The position numbers were made by a program, and so were the translations under genes. A model generated the notes under the pieces. The model was not told where the DNA came from and made no database searches. It saw only the letters and a list, made by a program, of their open reading frames with translations. From NCBI GenBank assembly GCA_050942555.1, contig JBMNNN010000097.1, positions 1-7,830 of the forward strand: a stretch of 7,830 nt of DNA, given 5' to 3'. Source of the DNA: JAAYXU01 sp050942555. Lineage in GTDB: Bacteria; Bacillota; Clostridia; Christensenellales; UMGS416. Below, piece by piece: positions 1-5,510 of this stretch. Each line of letters opens with the position of its first letter. Positions within the stretch are counted from its first letter, which is position 1.

Positions 1-15
1 ATACCACGATTCGCT

Positions 16-68
16 TTGTCAAGGTCGGGTCGTATTTGCTGCGCAAATCTCCACCCTACCCTTGACAA
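16..68. repeat. Long imperfect palindrome
   Basis: Three nested complementary blocks fold on one axis. TTGTCAAGG (16-24) pairs with CCTTGACAA (60-68), GGGT (27-30) with ACCC (53-56), and ATTTGC (34-39) with GCAAAT (43-48), leaving a 3-base loop. That gives 19 pairs in a 53-base cruciform or hairpin. No T-tract follows on either strand, so it is not an obvious intrinsic terminator. The shape resembles a dispersed intergenic palindromic repeat or the end of a small element, but copy number cannot be judged from one window. The element could extend past the left edge. Confidence 0.6.
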
Positions 69-103
69 GACCGATCGAAGTTTTTCTTTCGGAAAAGTGT
101 AAC

Positions 104-139
104 CTATGTTTGACGCCCGTACATTATCCAGGGTCTCAT
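104..139 (-). CDS. Possible 11-codon leader ORF (leftward)
   Basis: On the minus strand GGGGAGG (154-148) lies 8 bases before an ATG at 139. The ORF reads MRPWIMYGRQT and stops with TAG at 104. A sigma-A-like promoter (204-176) lies just upstream in the same direction. No family is recognisable at this length. It could be a leader peptide for a gene beyond the left edge, or a chance ORF. Promoter, ribosome binding site and start in the right order are the only support. Confidence 0.22.
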   Translation of the reverse strand: MRPWIMYGRQT

Positions 140-155
140 ATTTATTACCTCCCCA

Positions 156-183
156 TTCACATCGGCCCCATTTGTATTATAAT
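156..183 (+). promoter_or_regulatory. Candidate rightward sigma-A promoter
   Basis: TTCACA (156-161), a 16-base spacer and a perfect TATAAT (178-183). No gene starts soon after it, so it would read into the CHR transporter leader or make a short RNA. Its -10 box shares bases with a minus-strand promoter. Confidence 0.4.
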
Positions 184-204
184 GGAGGAGTCGCCCATAT
201 ACAA
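176..204 (-). promoter_or_regulatory. Candidate leftward sigma-A promoter
   Basis: On the minus strand TTGTAT (204-199), a 17-base spacer and TATAAT (181-176). It points toward the left edge and would transcribe the 11-codon ORF and the palindrome at 16-68. Its -10 overlaps the rightward -10 because the core ATTATAAT reads as a -10 on both strands. Confidence 0.42.
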
Positions 205-299
205 CCAAAAAATAGCATACCTGCGCTTTTTGTTGAACTGCGCCAATAATGGGGATCGGATCGGGCCGCCCCGGCTGCCGGAGCGAACCCGCCGCTTTG

Positions 300-328
300 T
301 TGTCAAAGCCGGGAAAAGCCGCTATAAT
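300..328 (+). promoter_or_regulatory. Sigma-A promoter of the CHR transporter pair
   Basis: TTGTCA (300-305), exactly 17 bases, then a perfect TATAAT (323-328). Transcription would start near 335, giving an untranslated leader of about 80-100 bases before the first CHR transporter gene. This is the best promoter upstream of that operon. Confidence 0.65.
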
Positions 329-390
329 GGGCAGGCGCGCACGGGCAGGCGCGGAAACGCTCGGGCCCTGCGGAAAAGCCGTGACCTGGG
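329..390 (+). promoter_or_regulatory. Structured GC-rich 5' leader
   Basis: The stretch after the promoter contains an 11-base direct repeat, GGGCAGGCGCG, at 329-339 and 343-353. It also has a predicted hairpin in which GCAGG (345-349) pairs with CCTGC (367-371) and an inner GCG (351-353) pairs with CGC (358-360) around a GAAA tetraloop. GGAAAAGCCG occurs at 312-321 and again at 372-381. I could not match it to a known riboswitch class. It may be a folded leader or only GC-rich spacer. Confidence 0.3.
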
Positions 391-433
391 GTGATCGTAT
401 ATTCGTCGAGACAGAATAAAAAAGCTGGCCGAG

Positions 434-994
434 TTGTTTTTCACGTTTTTTAAAATCGGTCTTTTCACATTCGGCGGGGGCTACGCGATGCTGCCGCTCA
501 TCGAGCGGGAGGTTACGGGGAGGCGGCGCTATATATCGCGCGAGCAGCTTACCGACATACTGGCGCTCAGCCAGGCTGTACCGGGCGCGATCGCCATTAA
601 CTCCGCGACGCTCATCGGGTACACGCTGTACGGGCGGCCGGGCGCGCTGGCTGCGACGCTGGGCGTGATCCTGCCATCCTTTCTCATCATCTCGGTGATC
701 GCCGCGTTTTTTGGCACCTTCAGCGAAAACAGGTTCGTGAAGCTGGCCTTCGCGGGAATACGGGCCGCGGTGGTCGCGCTCATCGGGGCGGCGGTCTTGC
801 GGGTGGGCCGCTCCTCGATACGCGACGCGTTCGGTGTGGCGCTGGCCGCCATCTCCGCGACGCTGGTCGCGTTCTTCTCGGTAAGCCCGATATGGGTGAT
901 ACTGGGGGGCGCGGTGGCGGGACTCGCTCTCTACGGTGTGCGTCCCCATAAGGATAACACGGCTCCCGATCAGGGGGAGGAATCCCGCCCATGA
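434..994 (+). CDS. Chromate transporter, short-chain N-type half (CHR family)
   Basis: Membrane protein of the CHR family (Pfam Chromate_transp, PF02417). Members export chromate or related oxyanions; the real substrate here is unknown. The protein is one short CHR domain of about 186 residues. It has the family signature FTFGGGYAMLPLIEREV near residues 11-27 and QAVPGAIAINSATLIGY near 47-63, followed by alternating hydrophobic segments. In Bacillus subtilis the YwrB/YwrA type pairs of short CHR proteins work together, and the downstream gene is the matching half. The start is uncertain. TTG at 434 is the only conventional start codon near the conserved N-terminus, but no ribosome binding site precedes it. 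The frame is open back to 395, and residues encoded from 416 (I-KKLAELFFTFFKIG) look like a normal family N-terminus with ATA in place of ATG. The second motif has PGA where the partner has PGP. The stop overlaps the next start (ATGA). Confidence 0.88.
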   Translation: MFFTFFKIGLFTFGGGYAMLPLIEREVTGRRRYISREQLTDILALSQAVPGAIAINSATLIGYTLYGRPGALAATLGVILPSFLIISVIAAFFGTFSENRFVKLAFAGIRAAVVALIGAAVLRVGRSSIRDAFGVALAAISATLVAFFSVSPIWVILGGAVAGLALYGVRPHKDNTAPDQGEESRP

Positions 995-1590
995 TCTATC
1001 TGCAGCTTTTGTATTCCTTCTTCAAGATCGGCCTGTTCGCGTTCGGCGGCGGCTACGCGATGATATCGATGATCGAGCGCGAGGTCACGCTGCACGGATG
1101 GCTGAGCGCTCCCGAGTTCATCGATATTATCGCCATTTCCGAGATGACGCCGGGCCCGATCGCCGTCAACTCCGCGACGTTTGTCGGGTACAGGGTAGCG
1201 GGCTTGGGGGGAAGCGCGGCGGCGACGCTGGGCGTCGCGCTGCCGTCGCTCATTATTATACTGAGCATATCGGGCATATATATGCGGTTTCAGCGCACTC
1301 CGCTAAGCCGAAAGATCTTCTATGGGGTGCGGCCGGTGGTGACGGGCCTTGTCGCGGCGGCATGCATATTCGTGGCCCGCACCGCGCTCCTGCGCGACGG
1401 CATGACGCTTGCGGAGATCAGACAGTCGCTGCTGCGGCCCGGCGACTGGCTGAACCTGGGAGGACTGGCCATCGCGGCGCTCTCGTTCGTCGCGCTTAGG
1501 CGGAAAGTCCATCCGATACTCATTATCGCGGGCGCCGCCGCAGCCGGAATACTGCTTGGCGTCTTCTTCCCGTCGCTGCTGCCGGTGTAG
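991..1590 (+). CDS. Chromate transporter, short-chain C-type half (CHR family)
   Basis: Second half of the short-chain CHR transporter, 199 residues. The same two signatures appear, FAFGGGYAMISMIEREV near residues 16-32 and EMTPGPIAVNSATFVGY near 51-67, followed by several hydrophobic helices ending in a very hydrophobic C-terminus. The ATG at 991 overlaps the previous stop by 4 bases (ATGA), so the two are almost certainly translationally coupled and act as a pair in the cytoplasmic membrane. In characterised pairs the two halves have opposite topology and are both needed; that is known of the family, not shown here. The substrate could be chromate, sulfate or another anion. No chromate reductase or regulator lies in the window. 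Confidence 0.92.
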   Translation: MIYLQLLYSFFKIGLFAFGGGYAMISMIEREVTLHGWLSAPEFIDIIAISEMTPGPIAVNSATFVGYRVAGLGGSAAATLGVALPSLIIILSISGIYMRFQRTPLSRKIFYGVRPVVTGLVAAACIFVARTALLRDGMTLAEIRQSLLRPGDWLNLGGLAIAALSFVALRRKVHPILIIAGAAAAGILLGVFFPSLLPV

Positions 1591-1595
1591 CGCGG

Positions 1596-2318
1596 TTACG
1601 GTACGGCCGGTTCCGCGCTCTGCCACGGAATTTCCGCCTCGGTGGCGGGCGGCGGCCCGGGCGGCCTGTTGCGAACCAGCAGCCCGTAGGGAATGGTAAA
1701 AGCCTGTATGCCCGACACGTACGGGGCGATCGTGTAGAGCGGATAGTATATGACGAGGCCCGCCGGCGTGAGGTAATAGTTTTCCTCGTCGAAATAGCGG
1801 CGGATGTTCGCGGGCAGATCATCGAAATATTCGGCCTCTCCGGCTGCCTGCCGGCGCGCCGCCTCGGCCTCGATCGCGGGGATGATGACGCCCATGTAAT
1901 CATATCCTTCGACGAACAGGTCGCCTAGCTCCAGTCGGCGGCCTTCGTCCACCTTCCATGTTTCGGAGGTCCGCGTGGTCAGGCCGTGCGCGCCCCCCGT
2001 ATACTCGTATATGTCGGAATAAAGGCTCAGCAGCGACGACCTGCACGTAATCTCGAACGTTTGCAGCAGTATATAGTGGTTGAACGGGTATCCGTTCATC
2101 TGCGCGTTGCGGTACTGCTCCACCGCGGCGGGATACAGCGTCTCCTCCGCGTACCCGATGAGCGACGCCGCGCGCTGGCGGTAATAGGTATTGATGTCGT
2201 CAATGCCATCGGAATCCGGGCCCGCAAGCTGAGGGAAATGCACCACCGCGTCTACCATCAGCGTATCCCGGTACAGGAATTGCTGCTCCACCGTTTTTGC
2301 AATGATCATATACTGCAC
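1596..2318 (-). CDS. DUF4163/DUF3298 domain protein
   Basis: A 240-residue protein using GTG at 2318, chosen because GAGGTGG (2330-2324) lies 5 bases upstream. The frame is open further, to an ATG at 2414, but that region is hairpin-rich and non-conserved. The family hallmark YTGGAHG is at residues 106-112. The DUF4163-like part is roughly residues 15-120 (VVHFPQLAG at 25-33). The DUF3298-like part is roughly 125-215, with the typical end LTPAGLVIYYPLYTIAPYVSG. These domains occur in exported proteins such as the anti-sigma factor RsiV and the deacetylase PdaC, but this copy has no signal peptide, transmembrane helix or catalytic domain, so it may be cytoplasmic. The C-terminus is proline-rich (residues 219-240). 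Function unknown. It converges on the CHR genes with 5 bp between stops and is divergent from the gene at 2481. Confidence 0.8.
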   Translation of the reverse strand: MQYMIIAKTVEQQFLYRDTLMVDAVVHFPQLAGPDSDGIDDINTYYRQRAASLIGYAEETLYPAAVEQYRNAQMNGYPFNHYILLQTFEITCRSSLLSLYSDIYEYTGGAHGLTTRTSETWKVDEGRRLELGDLFVEGYDYMGVIIPAIEAEAARRQAAGEAEYFDDLPANIRRYFDEENYYLTPAGLVIYYPLYTIAPYVSGIQAFTIPYGLLVRNRPPGPPPATEAEIPWQSAEPAVP

Positions 2319-2323
2319 GAGAA

Positions 2324-2330
2324 CCACCTC
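2324..2330 (-). promoter_or_regulatory. Ribosome binding site that sets the DUF3298 start
   Basis: The minus strand reads GAGGTGG, 5 bases before GTG at 2318. No comparable site precedes the longer ATG at 2414, so the shorter protein is preferred. Confidence 0.6.
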
Positions 2331-2357
2331 GCTACCATGATATTTCCGGGCGGGCAT

Positions 2358-2391
2358 CGGCGTGAGCCGGTTTGCGCCGGCTCTTTCGGCG
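2358..2391. promoter_or_regulatory. Overlapping hairpins between divergent genes
   Basis: GAGCCGG (2364-2370) and CCGGCTC (2377-2383) form a perfect 7-bp stem with a 6-base loop. The segment CGCCG (2375-2379) can instead pair with CGGCG on its left (2358-2362) or right (2387-2391), so the folds are mutually exclusive. The rest of the 162-base gap between the divergent genes shows no promoter I trust on either strand. Confidence 0.35.
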
Positions 2392-2480
2392 AACGCCTGT
2401 CCATGTATACGCATACAGTAAAATCAGGGGCCAGTGGCTATACAGCACACCGGCCATCCTTAGGAAAGGAGTATTGTGCC

Positions 2481-2939
2481 ATGAGCTATACCGACAGAAC
2501 CATCTGCTCGCGCTGCGCGGTGCCTGCAAGCCTGATCGCCGGTCTTGTGCTGGGGTTCCTGACGGCGCTGCTGGCATATCTGGGGCTGCTGCCCCTGCTT
2601 GCCGCGGTCATCCCGTTCGTATTCGCGTTCGCGCTTTTTGCGCTGGCGCTTATAATCATACTGACAGCGGTGCTGGGCTCGGAACACCGTGACGGGCTTG
2701 TGCAATGCCTGTGCCCCGGCGGGGGCGCAATCGGCGTCGCCGCCGCGATACTTGCCGCGCTCTCGGCGCTCGCGCTGACGCTTTCGCCGCCCAATTCGGG
2801 ATATTTATTGGGCGCGTTTTTCGTATTTGTGATCTCGGGCCTGTTCTGGTTCCTGATCGTGTCGTTCATTTGCCTGGTGCTTTGCCTGGTCGACGCGGCA
2901 TGCCGGAAGCAGTTGTACCGTCCCTCGCGCGGCGCGTGA
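2481..2939 (+). CDS. Unrecognised four-helix membrane protein with paired cysteines
   Basis: I do not recognise this family. The 152-residue product starts at ATG 2481, with AAAGGAG (2465-2471) 9 bases upstream. Hydrophobicity gives four helices at about residues 13-34, 38-65, 82-102 and 109-139. A short hydrophilic head carries CxxC (Cys9, Cys12), the loop between helices 2 and 3 carries CxC (Cys76, Cys78), and Cys131, Cys135 and Cys141 lie in or after the last helix. With the N-terminus inside, Cys9, 12, 76, 78 and 141 would all face the cytoplasm and could bind a metal or form disulfides; this is inference. It has no signal peptide or enzymatic motif. It is a single-gene unit, ended by a terminator at 2982 and divergent from the DUF3298 gene. 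Confidence 0.75.
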   Translation: MSYTDRTICSRCAVPASLIAGLVLGFLTALLAYLGLLPLLAAVIPFVFAFALFALALIIILTAVLGSEHRDGLVQCLCPGGGAIGVAAAILAALSALALTLSPPNSGYLLGAFFVFVISGLFWFLIVSFICLVLCLVDAACRKQLYRPSRGA

Positions 2940-2981
2940 GCTAACAAATGATAAACCCGGTATAAACTGACGGAATTCTCT

Positions 2982-3017
2982 CCCGGCGGCGCGCCGCGCC
3001 GCCGGGTGTTTCTTATT
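2982..3017 (+). terminator. Strong intrinsic terminator
   Basis: CCCGGCGGCGC (2982-2992) pairs perfectly with GCGCCGCCGGG (2996-3006) around a 3-base loop, followed by the T-rich tract TGTTTCTTATT. It ends the transcript of the membrane-protein gene at 2481-2939. The reverse side has no T-tract, so it acts in one direction. Confidence 0.85.
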
Positions 3018-3040
3018 CCCGCGCATGGCAGGCCCAAAGC

Positions 3041-3069
3041 TTGTTATAATAGGAATCATATACTATAAT
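3041..3069 (+). promoter_or_regulatory. Sigma-A promoter of the phasin-like/ubiB operon
   Basis: TTGTTA (3041-3046), a 17-base spacer and a perfect TATAAT (3064-3069). Transcription would begin near 3076, leaving a very short leader that is little more than the ribosome binding site GGGAGGG (3079-3085). Confidence 0.72.
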
Positions 3070-3092
3070 GCTGCTGACGGGAGGGATATCCC

Positions 3093-3434
3093 ATGCTGAC
3101 CGATGAAATCAAAAAACTGCTGCTGGCCGGTATCGGCGCGGCGGCGATCGCCGTGGAGAAATCCGGCGATACCGCCCGGATGCTGATTGAGAAGGGCAGG
3201 ATGACCCTGGGACAGGGCAGGGTGCCCAACGAGGAGCTGCGCCGCAAATGCGCGGCTGCCGCGCAGCCCGATGCCCCGGGCGCGCCGCAGAGCGACCCCG
3301 TGACCGATGAAACGCTGGCCCGGACGCTCGAGCGTATGGGGTATGTCCGCGCCGACGAGCTTCAATCGCTGGCCGCGCGGGTCGAGGCGCTCGAGAAGCG
3401 CGGCGGGGAACACGAGGACAGCGGTGAAGACTAA
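3093..3434 (+). CDS. Phasin-like small protein paired with UbiB
   Basis: A 113-residue protein with ATG at 3093 and GGGAGGG 7 bases upstream. The N-terminus, with LTDEIKKLLLAGIGAAAIAVEK at residues 2-23, is an amphipathic or hydrophobic helix. It is followed by a charged helix (24-54), an Ala/Pro linker (55-68) and a probable coiled coil (about 71-104). This matches the small phasin or polyhydroxyalkanoate-granule-associated-like proteins that in many Clostridia sit next to a ubiB/aarF gene. No polyhydroxyalkanoate genes are visible here, so granule binding should not be assumed; a helper or membrane-associated partner of UbiB is my inference. Its end overlaps the next gene by 11 bases. Confidence 0.7.
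   Translation: MLTDEIKKLLLAGIGAAAIAVEKSGDTARMLIEKGRMTLGQGRVPNEELRRKCAAAAQPDAPGAPQSDPVTDETLARTLERMGYVRADELQSLAARVEALEKRGGEHEDSGED
3414..3418 (+). promoter_or_regulatory. Ribosome binding site that sets the ubiB start
   Basis: GAGGA lies inside the end of the phasin-like gene, 5 bases before GTG at 3424. The frame is open back to an ATG at 3307, but those codons are antisense-free overlap with the upstream gene and show no kinase-family similarity. Confidence 0.55.
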
Positions 3435-5013
3435 AAAGGGCCTCCGAACCGGAACCGCGCTGCGGCTGCGGCAGATACTGGGTGTGCTGCGCAGGTACGG
3501 CATACTCCATGGAATCACGCCCGAGAAGCTCCGGCTGATGCTGGAAGCGCTTGGCCCCACGTTCATCAAGATCGGCCAGATCATGTCGATGCGGCAGGAC
3601 ATGCTCCCGGCCGCGTATCTGGCGGAGCTGGAGCACCTGCGGGCCGACGTTGCGCCGATGGCCTATGAGACGGTGCTCCGCGTACTTGAGGACGAGTACG
3701 GCGTACCGCCGCATACGGTGTTCGAGACGCTCGATGAGGAGCCGCTGGGCTCGGCTTCGATCGCGCAGGTGCACGCCGCGACGCTGCGCGACGGGCGCAG
3801 GGTCGTCGTAAAGGTGCAGCGCCCGGGCATCCGGGAGACGATGGCGCGGGATATCACGTTGCTGCGAAGGGCAGCCGACCTCCTGCGCATCGCGAGTGGC
3901 CCCGGGGACATCGTGGATTTCCGAGCGGTGCTCTCCGAGATGTGGGCCACGGCCCAGGAGGAGATGGATTTCCTATTGGAAGCCGGGCACATGCGCATGT
4001 TCGCGGAGCTGAACAGAGACGTCGCATATATGGCCTGCCCGCAGGTGGAGCAGTCGCTCACCACGTCGAAGGTGCTGGTCATGGAGCACGTCGAAGGCAT
4101 TCCGATCGACCAGACCGACGCGCTTACCGGGCTCGGGTACGATATGGGCGACATCGGCCGCAAGCTCGCCGCAGGCTATGTGCGGCAGATACTGGACGAT
4201 GGTTTCTTTCACGCCGACCCGCACCCGGGCAATCTCCGGATCCGGGAGGGGCGCATCGTGTGGCTCGATCTGGGCATGATGGGAAAGCTGTCGGCCCACG
4301 ACAGGTATATGATCCGCGAGGCCGCTCTTGCCGTCGTGCGCCGCGATGCCGAGGCGCTGGAACGGTTCCTGCTGGCGGTCGGTCAGCCCTCGGGCGAATC
4401 CAACCACAGCAGGCTGTACGGCGATATCGACGAGCTGCTGGTCCGGTACGGCGATAAGCCGCTTGGAGAGCTCAATATCGGCAGGATACTGGGCGAGTTT
4501 GTCGCGCTGGCGCGCGCGAGCGGCATACGGATGCCGCCGGCCTATACGATGCTGGGGCGCGGCATCATGACGCTGGAGGGAGTGCTGCAGCGGATCTCCC
4601 CTGATACCAGTTTCGTGGAAATACTGGCCGGCCATATCGCGGGGGACGCCGTGGACTGGGAAAAGGAAGTCCAGCATATCGGCCGCGCGCTACTGCATTC
4701 AGGGCGCAAATCGGTCGAGCTTCCCGGACAGCTGTCGGATCTCATCCGCAGAACGCTCAAGGGGCAGACGCGCCTTAATGTGGAGATCGCCGGGTCAACC
4801 CAGCCCCTGCGCTCGCTGGACGCGATGGTGAACCGCGTCGTGATCGCGCTGCTGGATGCGGCAATGCTGCTGGGCAGCTGCCTTCTTTGCACGACGGCGA
4901 TGCAGCCGCGGATACTCGATATACCGCTTCTGGGCGTGGCGGGCTTTGCGGGCGCGTCGGTTCTGGGAGTATGGTTGATCGTGCAGATACTGCGCAAAAG
5001 ACGGCTCAAATAA
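3424..5013 (+). CDS. ubiB: UbiB/AarF (ABC1/COQ8) family atypical kinase-like protein
   Basis: A 529-residue UbiB-family protein with GTG at 3424 and GAGGA 5 bases upstream. Family features in order: the KxGQ motif in FIKIGQIMSMRQDMLP (K49, G51, Q52), the alanine-type nucleotide loop GSASIAQVH (109-117), the ATP-binding lysine in VVVKVQRPG (K130), EEMDF (179-183), the catalytic-loop motif HADPHPGN (263-270), the metal-binding LDLGMMG (281-287) where DFG is usual, and two C-terminal membrane helices (about 470-492 and 501-523). E. coli UbiB and mitochondrial COQ8 are membrane-associated ATPases supporting ubiquinone synthesis. Clostridia generally lack ubiquinone, so the role here, perhaps in lipid or isoprenoid handling, is unknown. 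It is co-transcribed with the phasin-like gene. No terminator is visible after it. Confidence 0.92.
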   Translation: MKTKKGLRTGTALRLRQILGVLRRYGILHGITPEKLRLMLEALGPTFIKIGQIMSMRQDMLPAAYLAELEHLRADVAPMAYETVLRVLEDEYGVPPHTVFETLDEEPLGSASIAQVHAATLRDGRRVVVKVQRPGIRETMARDITLLRRAADLLRIASGPGDIVDFRAVLSEMWATAQEEMDFLLEAGHMRMFAELNRDVAYMACPQVEQSLTTSKVLVMEHVEGIPIDQTDALTGLGYDMGDIGRKLAAGYVRQILDDGFFHADPHPGNLRIREGRIVWLDLGMMGKLSAHDRYMIREAALAVVRRDAEALERFLLAVGQPSGESNHSRLYGDIDELLVRYGDKPLGELNIGRILGEFVALARASGIRMPPAYTMLGRGIMTLEGVLQRISPDTSFVEILAGHIAGDAVDWEKEVQHIGRALLHSGRKSVELPGQLSDLIRRTLKGQTRLNVEIAGSTQPLRSLDAMVNRVVIALLDAAMLLGSCLLCTTAMQPRILDIPLLGVAGFAGASVLGVWLIVQILRKRRLK

Positions 5014-5087
5014 ACTCGGATCGCATTCTTTTTATATGCTCATAGCTCATCATTCTCATATACGATTTAATGCATATTTATACCATT

Positions 5088-5113
5088 TTTGTTTACCATA
5101 TGTTTGAAACAAA
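5088..5113. promoter_or_regulatory. Inverted repeat over the flgB -35 box (candidate operator)
   Basis: TTTGTTT (5088-5094) and AAACAAA (5107-5113) are perfect 7-base inverted arms 12 bases apart, with CATATG near the middle. The right arm covers part of the -35 box TTGAAA. A dimeric regulator could bind here; the region is AT-rich, so chance is possible. Confidence 0.35.
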
Positions 5114-5132
5114 GCGCGGCAGCTTATATATA
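5104..5132 (+). promoter_or_regulatory. Sigma-A promoter of the flagellar operon
   Basis: TTGAAA (5104-5109), a 17-base spacer and TATATA (5127-5132). Transcription would start near 5139, about 20 bases before flgB, whose ribosome binding site GAGGAGG is at 5149-5155. This fits class-II rod and ring genes read by the main sigma factor. Bases 5014-5103 are AT-rich and show no other feature. Confidence 0.6.
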
Positions 5133-5160
5133 AGTAGCGATATAGTATGAGGAGGATACG

Positions 5161-5508
5161 ATGCTTCCGGGTGTTTTCAATCAGGTACAGGTAATCCGAA
5201 ACGGGCTTGACAAGGCCTGGGTCAACCACCAGGTGATCACGAACAATATCGCCAACGCCGAAACCCCCGGGTATACCGCCCAGAGGATAGAGGCCAGGGC
5301 GGCGGGCGAGGGCGTAAAGGACGGCTCGACCCGCTGGGAATATGAGATCGCCATGTCGGCCGATCCGGCCAACGCGAACGGCAACAACGTTAATATCGAA
5401 AAGGAAATGGCGGAGCTTGCCAAAAACAGCCTCGCTTACAACGCGCTCGTACGCAAGATCGCGATGGAGCTGCGCCAGATTGAGGCCGCGATCAACGAAG
5501 GGAGATAG
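5161..5508 (+). CDS. flgB: Flagellar basal-body rod protein FlgB
   Basis: FlgB forms the proximal rod of the basal body and is exported by the flagellar type III system without a cleaved signal peptide. The N-terminal rod motif is NNIANAETPGYT (28-39), and the conserved NNVNIEKEMAELAKN (75-89) precedes the C-terminal helix that packs in the rod. At 115 residues it is shorter than the usual 130 or so; the loop between the two conserved helices is reduced. ATG follows GAGGAGG by 5 bases. It is the first gene of a rightward operon, 2 bases from flgC. Confidence 0.95.
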   Translation: MLPGVFNQVQVIRNGLDKAWVNHQVITNNIANAETPGYTAQRIEARAAGEGVKDGSTRWEYEIAMSADPANANGNNVNIEKEMAELAKNSLAYNALVRKIAMELRQIEAAINEGR

Positions 5509-5510
5509 CA

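Noticed and set aside
309..320. Shared string GCCGGGAAAAGC here and in fliE near 6133
   Set aside because: One short match within a coding gene is likely chance; there is no wider similarity.
62..394. A 110-codon rightward open frame in the left intergenic region
   Set aside because: It starts with TTG inside the palindrome, has no ribosome binding site, runs through both promoters and shows no domain or plausible composition.
329..395. Resemblance of the CHR leader to a c-di-GMP-I riboswitch (CACGGGCA, GAAA loop)
   Set aside because: The conserved second half and ordered joining sequences of that class are absent.
104..949. A 281-codon minus-strand open frame opposite the first CHR gene
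   Set aside because: Its Arg-, His- and Pro-rich composition is typical of the antisense of GC-rich coding DNA, and the opposite strand encodes a clear family member. Only its last 11 codons have a separate ribosome binding site.
1986..2480. N-terminal extension of the membrane-protein frame across the DUF3298 gene
   Set aside because: It is antisense to a recognisable gene; AAAGGAG and ATG at 2481 give a clear start.
3307..3423. Upstream extension of ubiB to ATG 3307
   Set aside because: It lies wholly within the phasin-like gene in another frame; GTG 3424 has a proper ribosome binding site and matches family length.
5136..5143. SigD-like -10 (AGCGATAT, 6 of 8 to GCCGATAT) before flgB
   Set aside because: No TAAA box at the required distance, and a better sigma-A promoter overlaps it.
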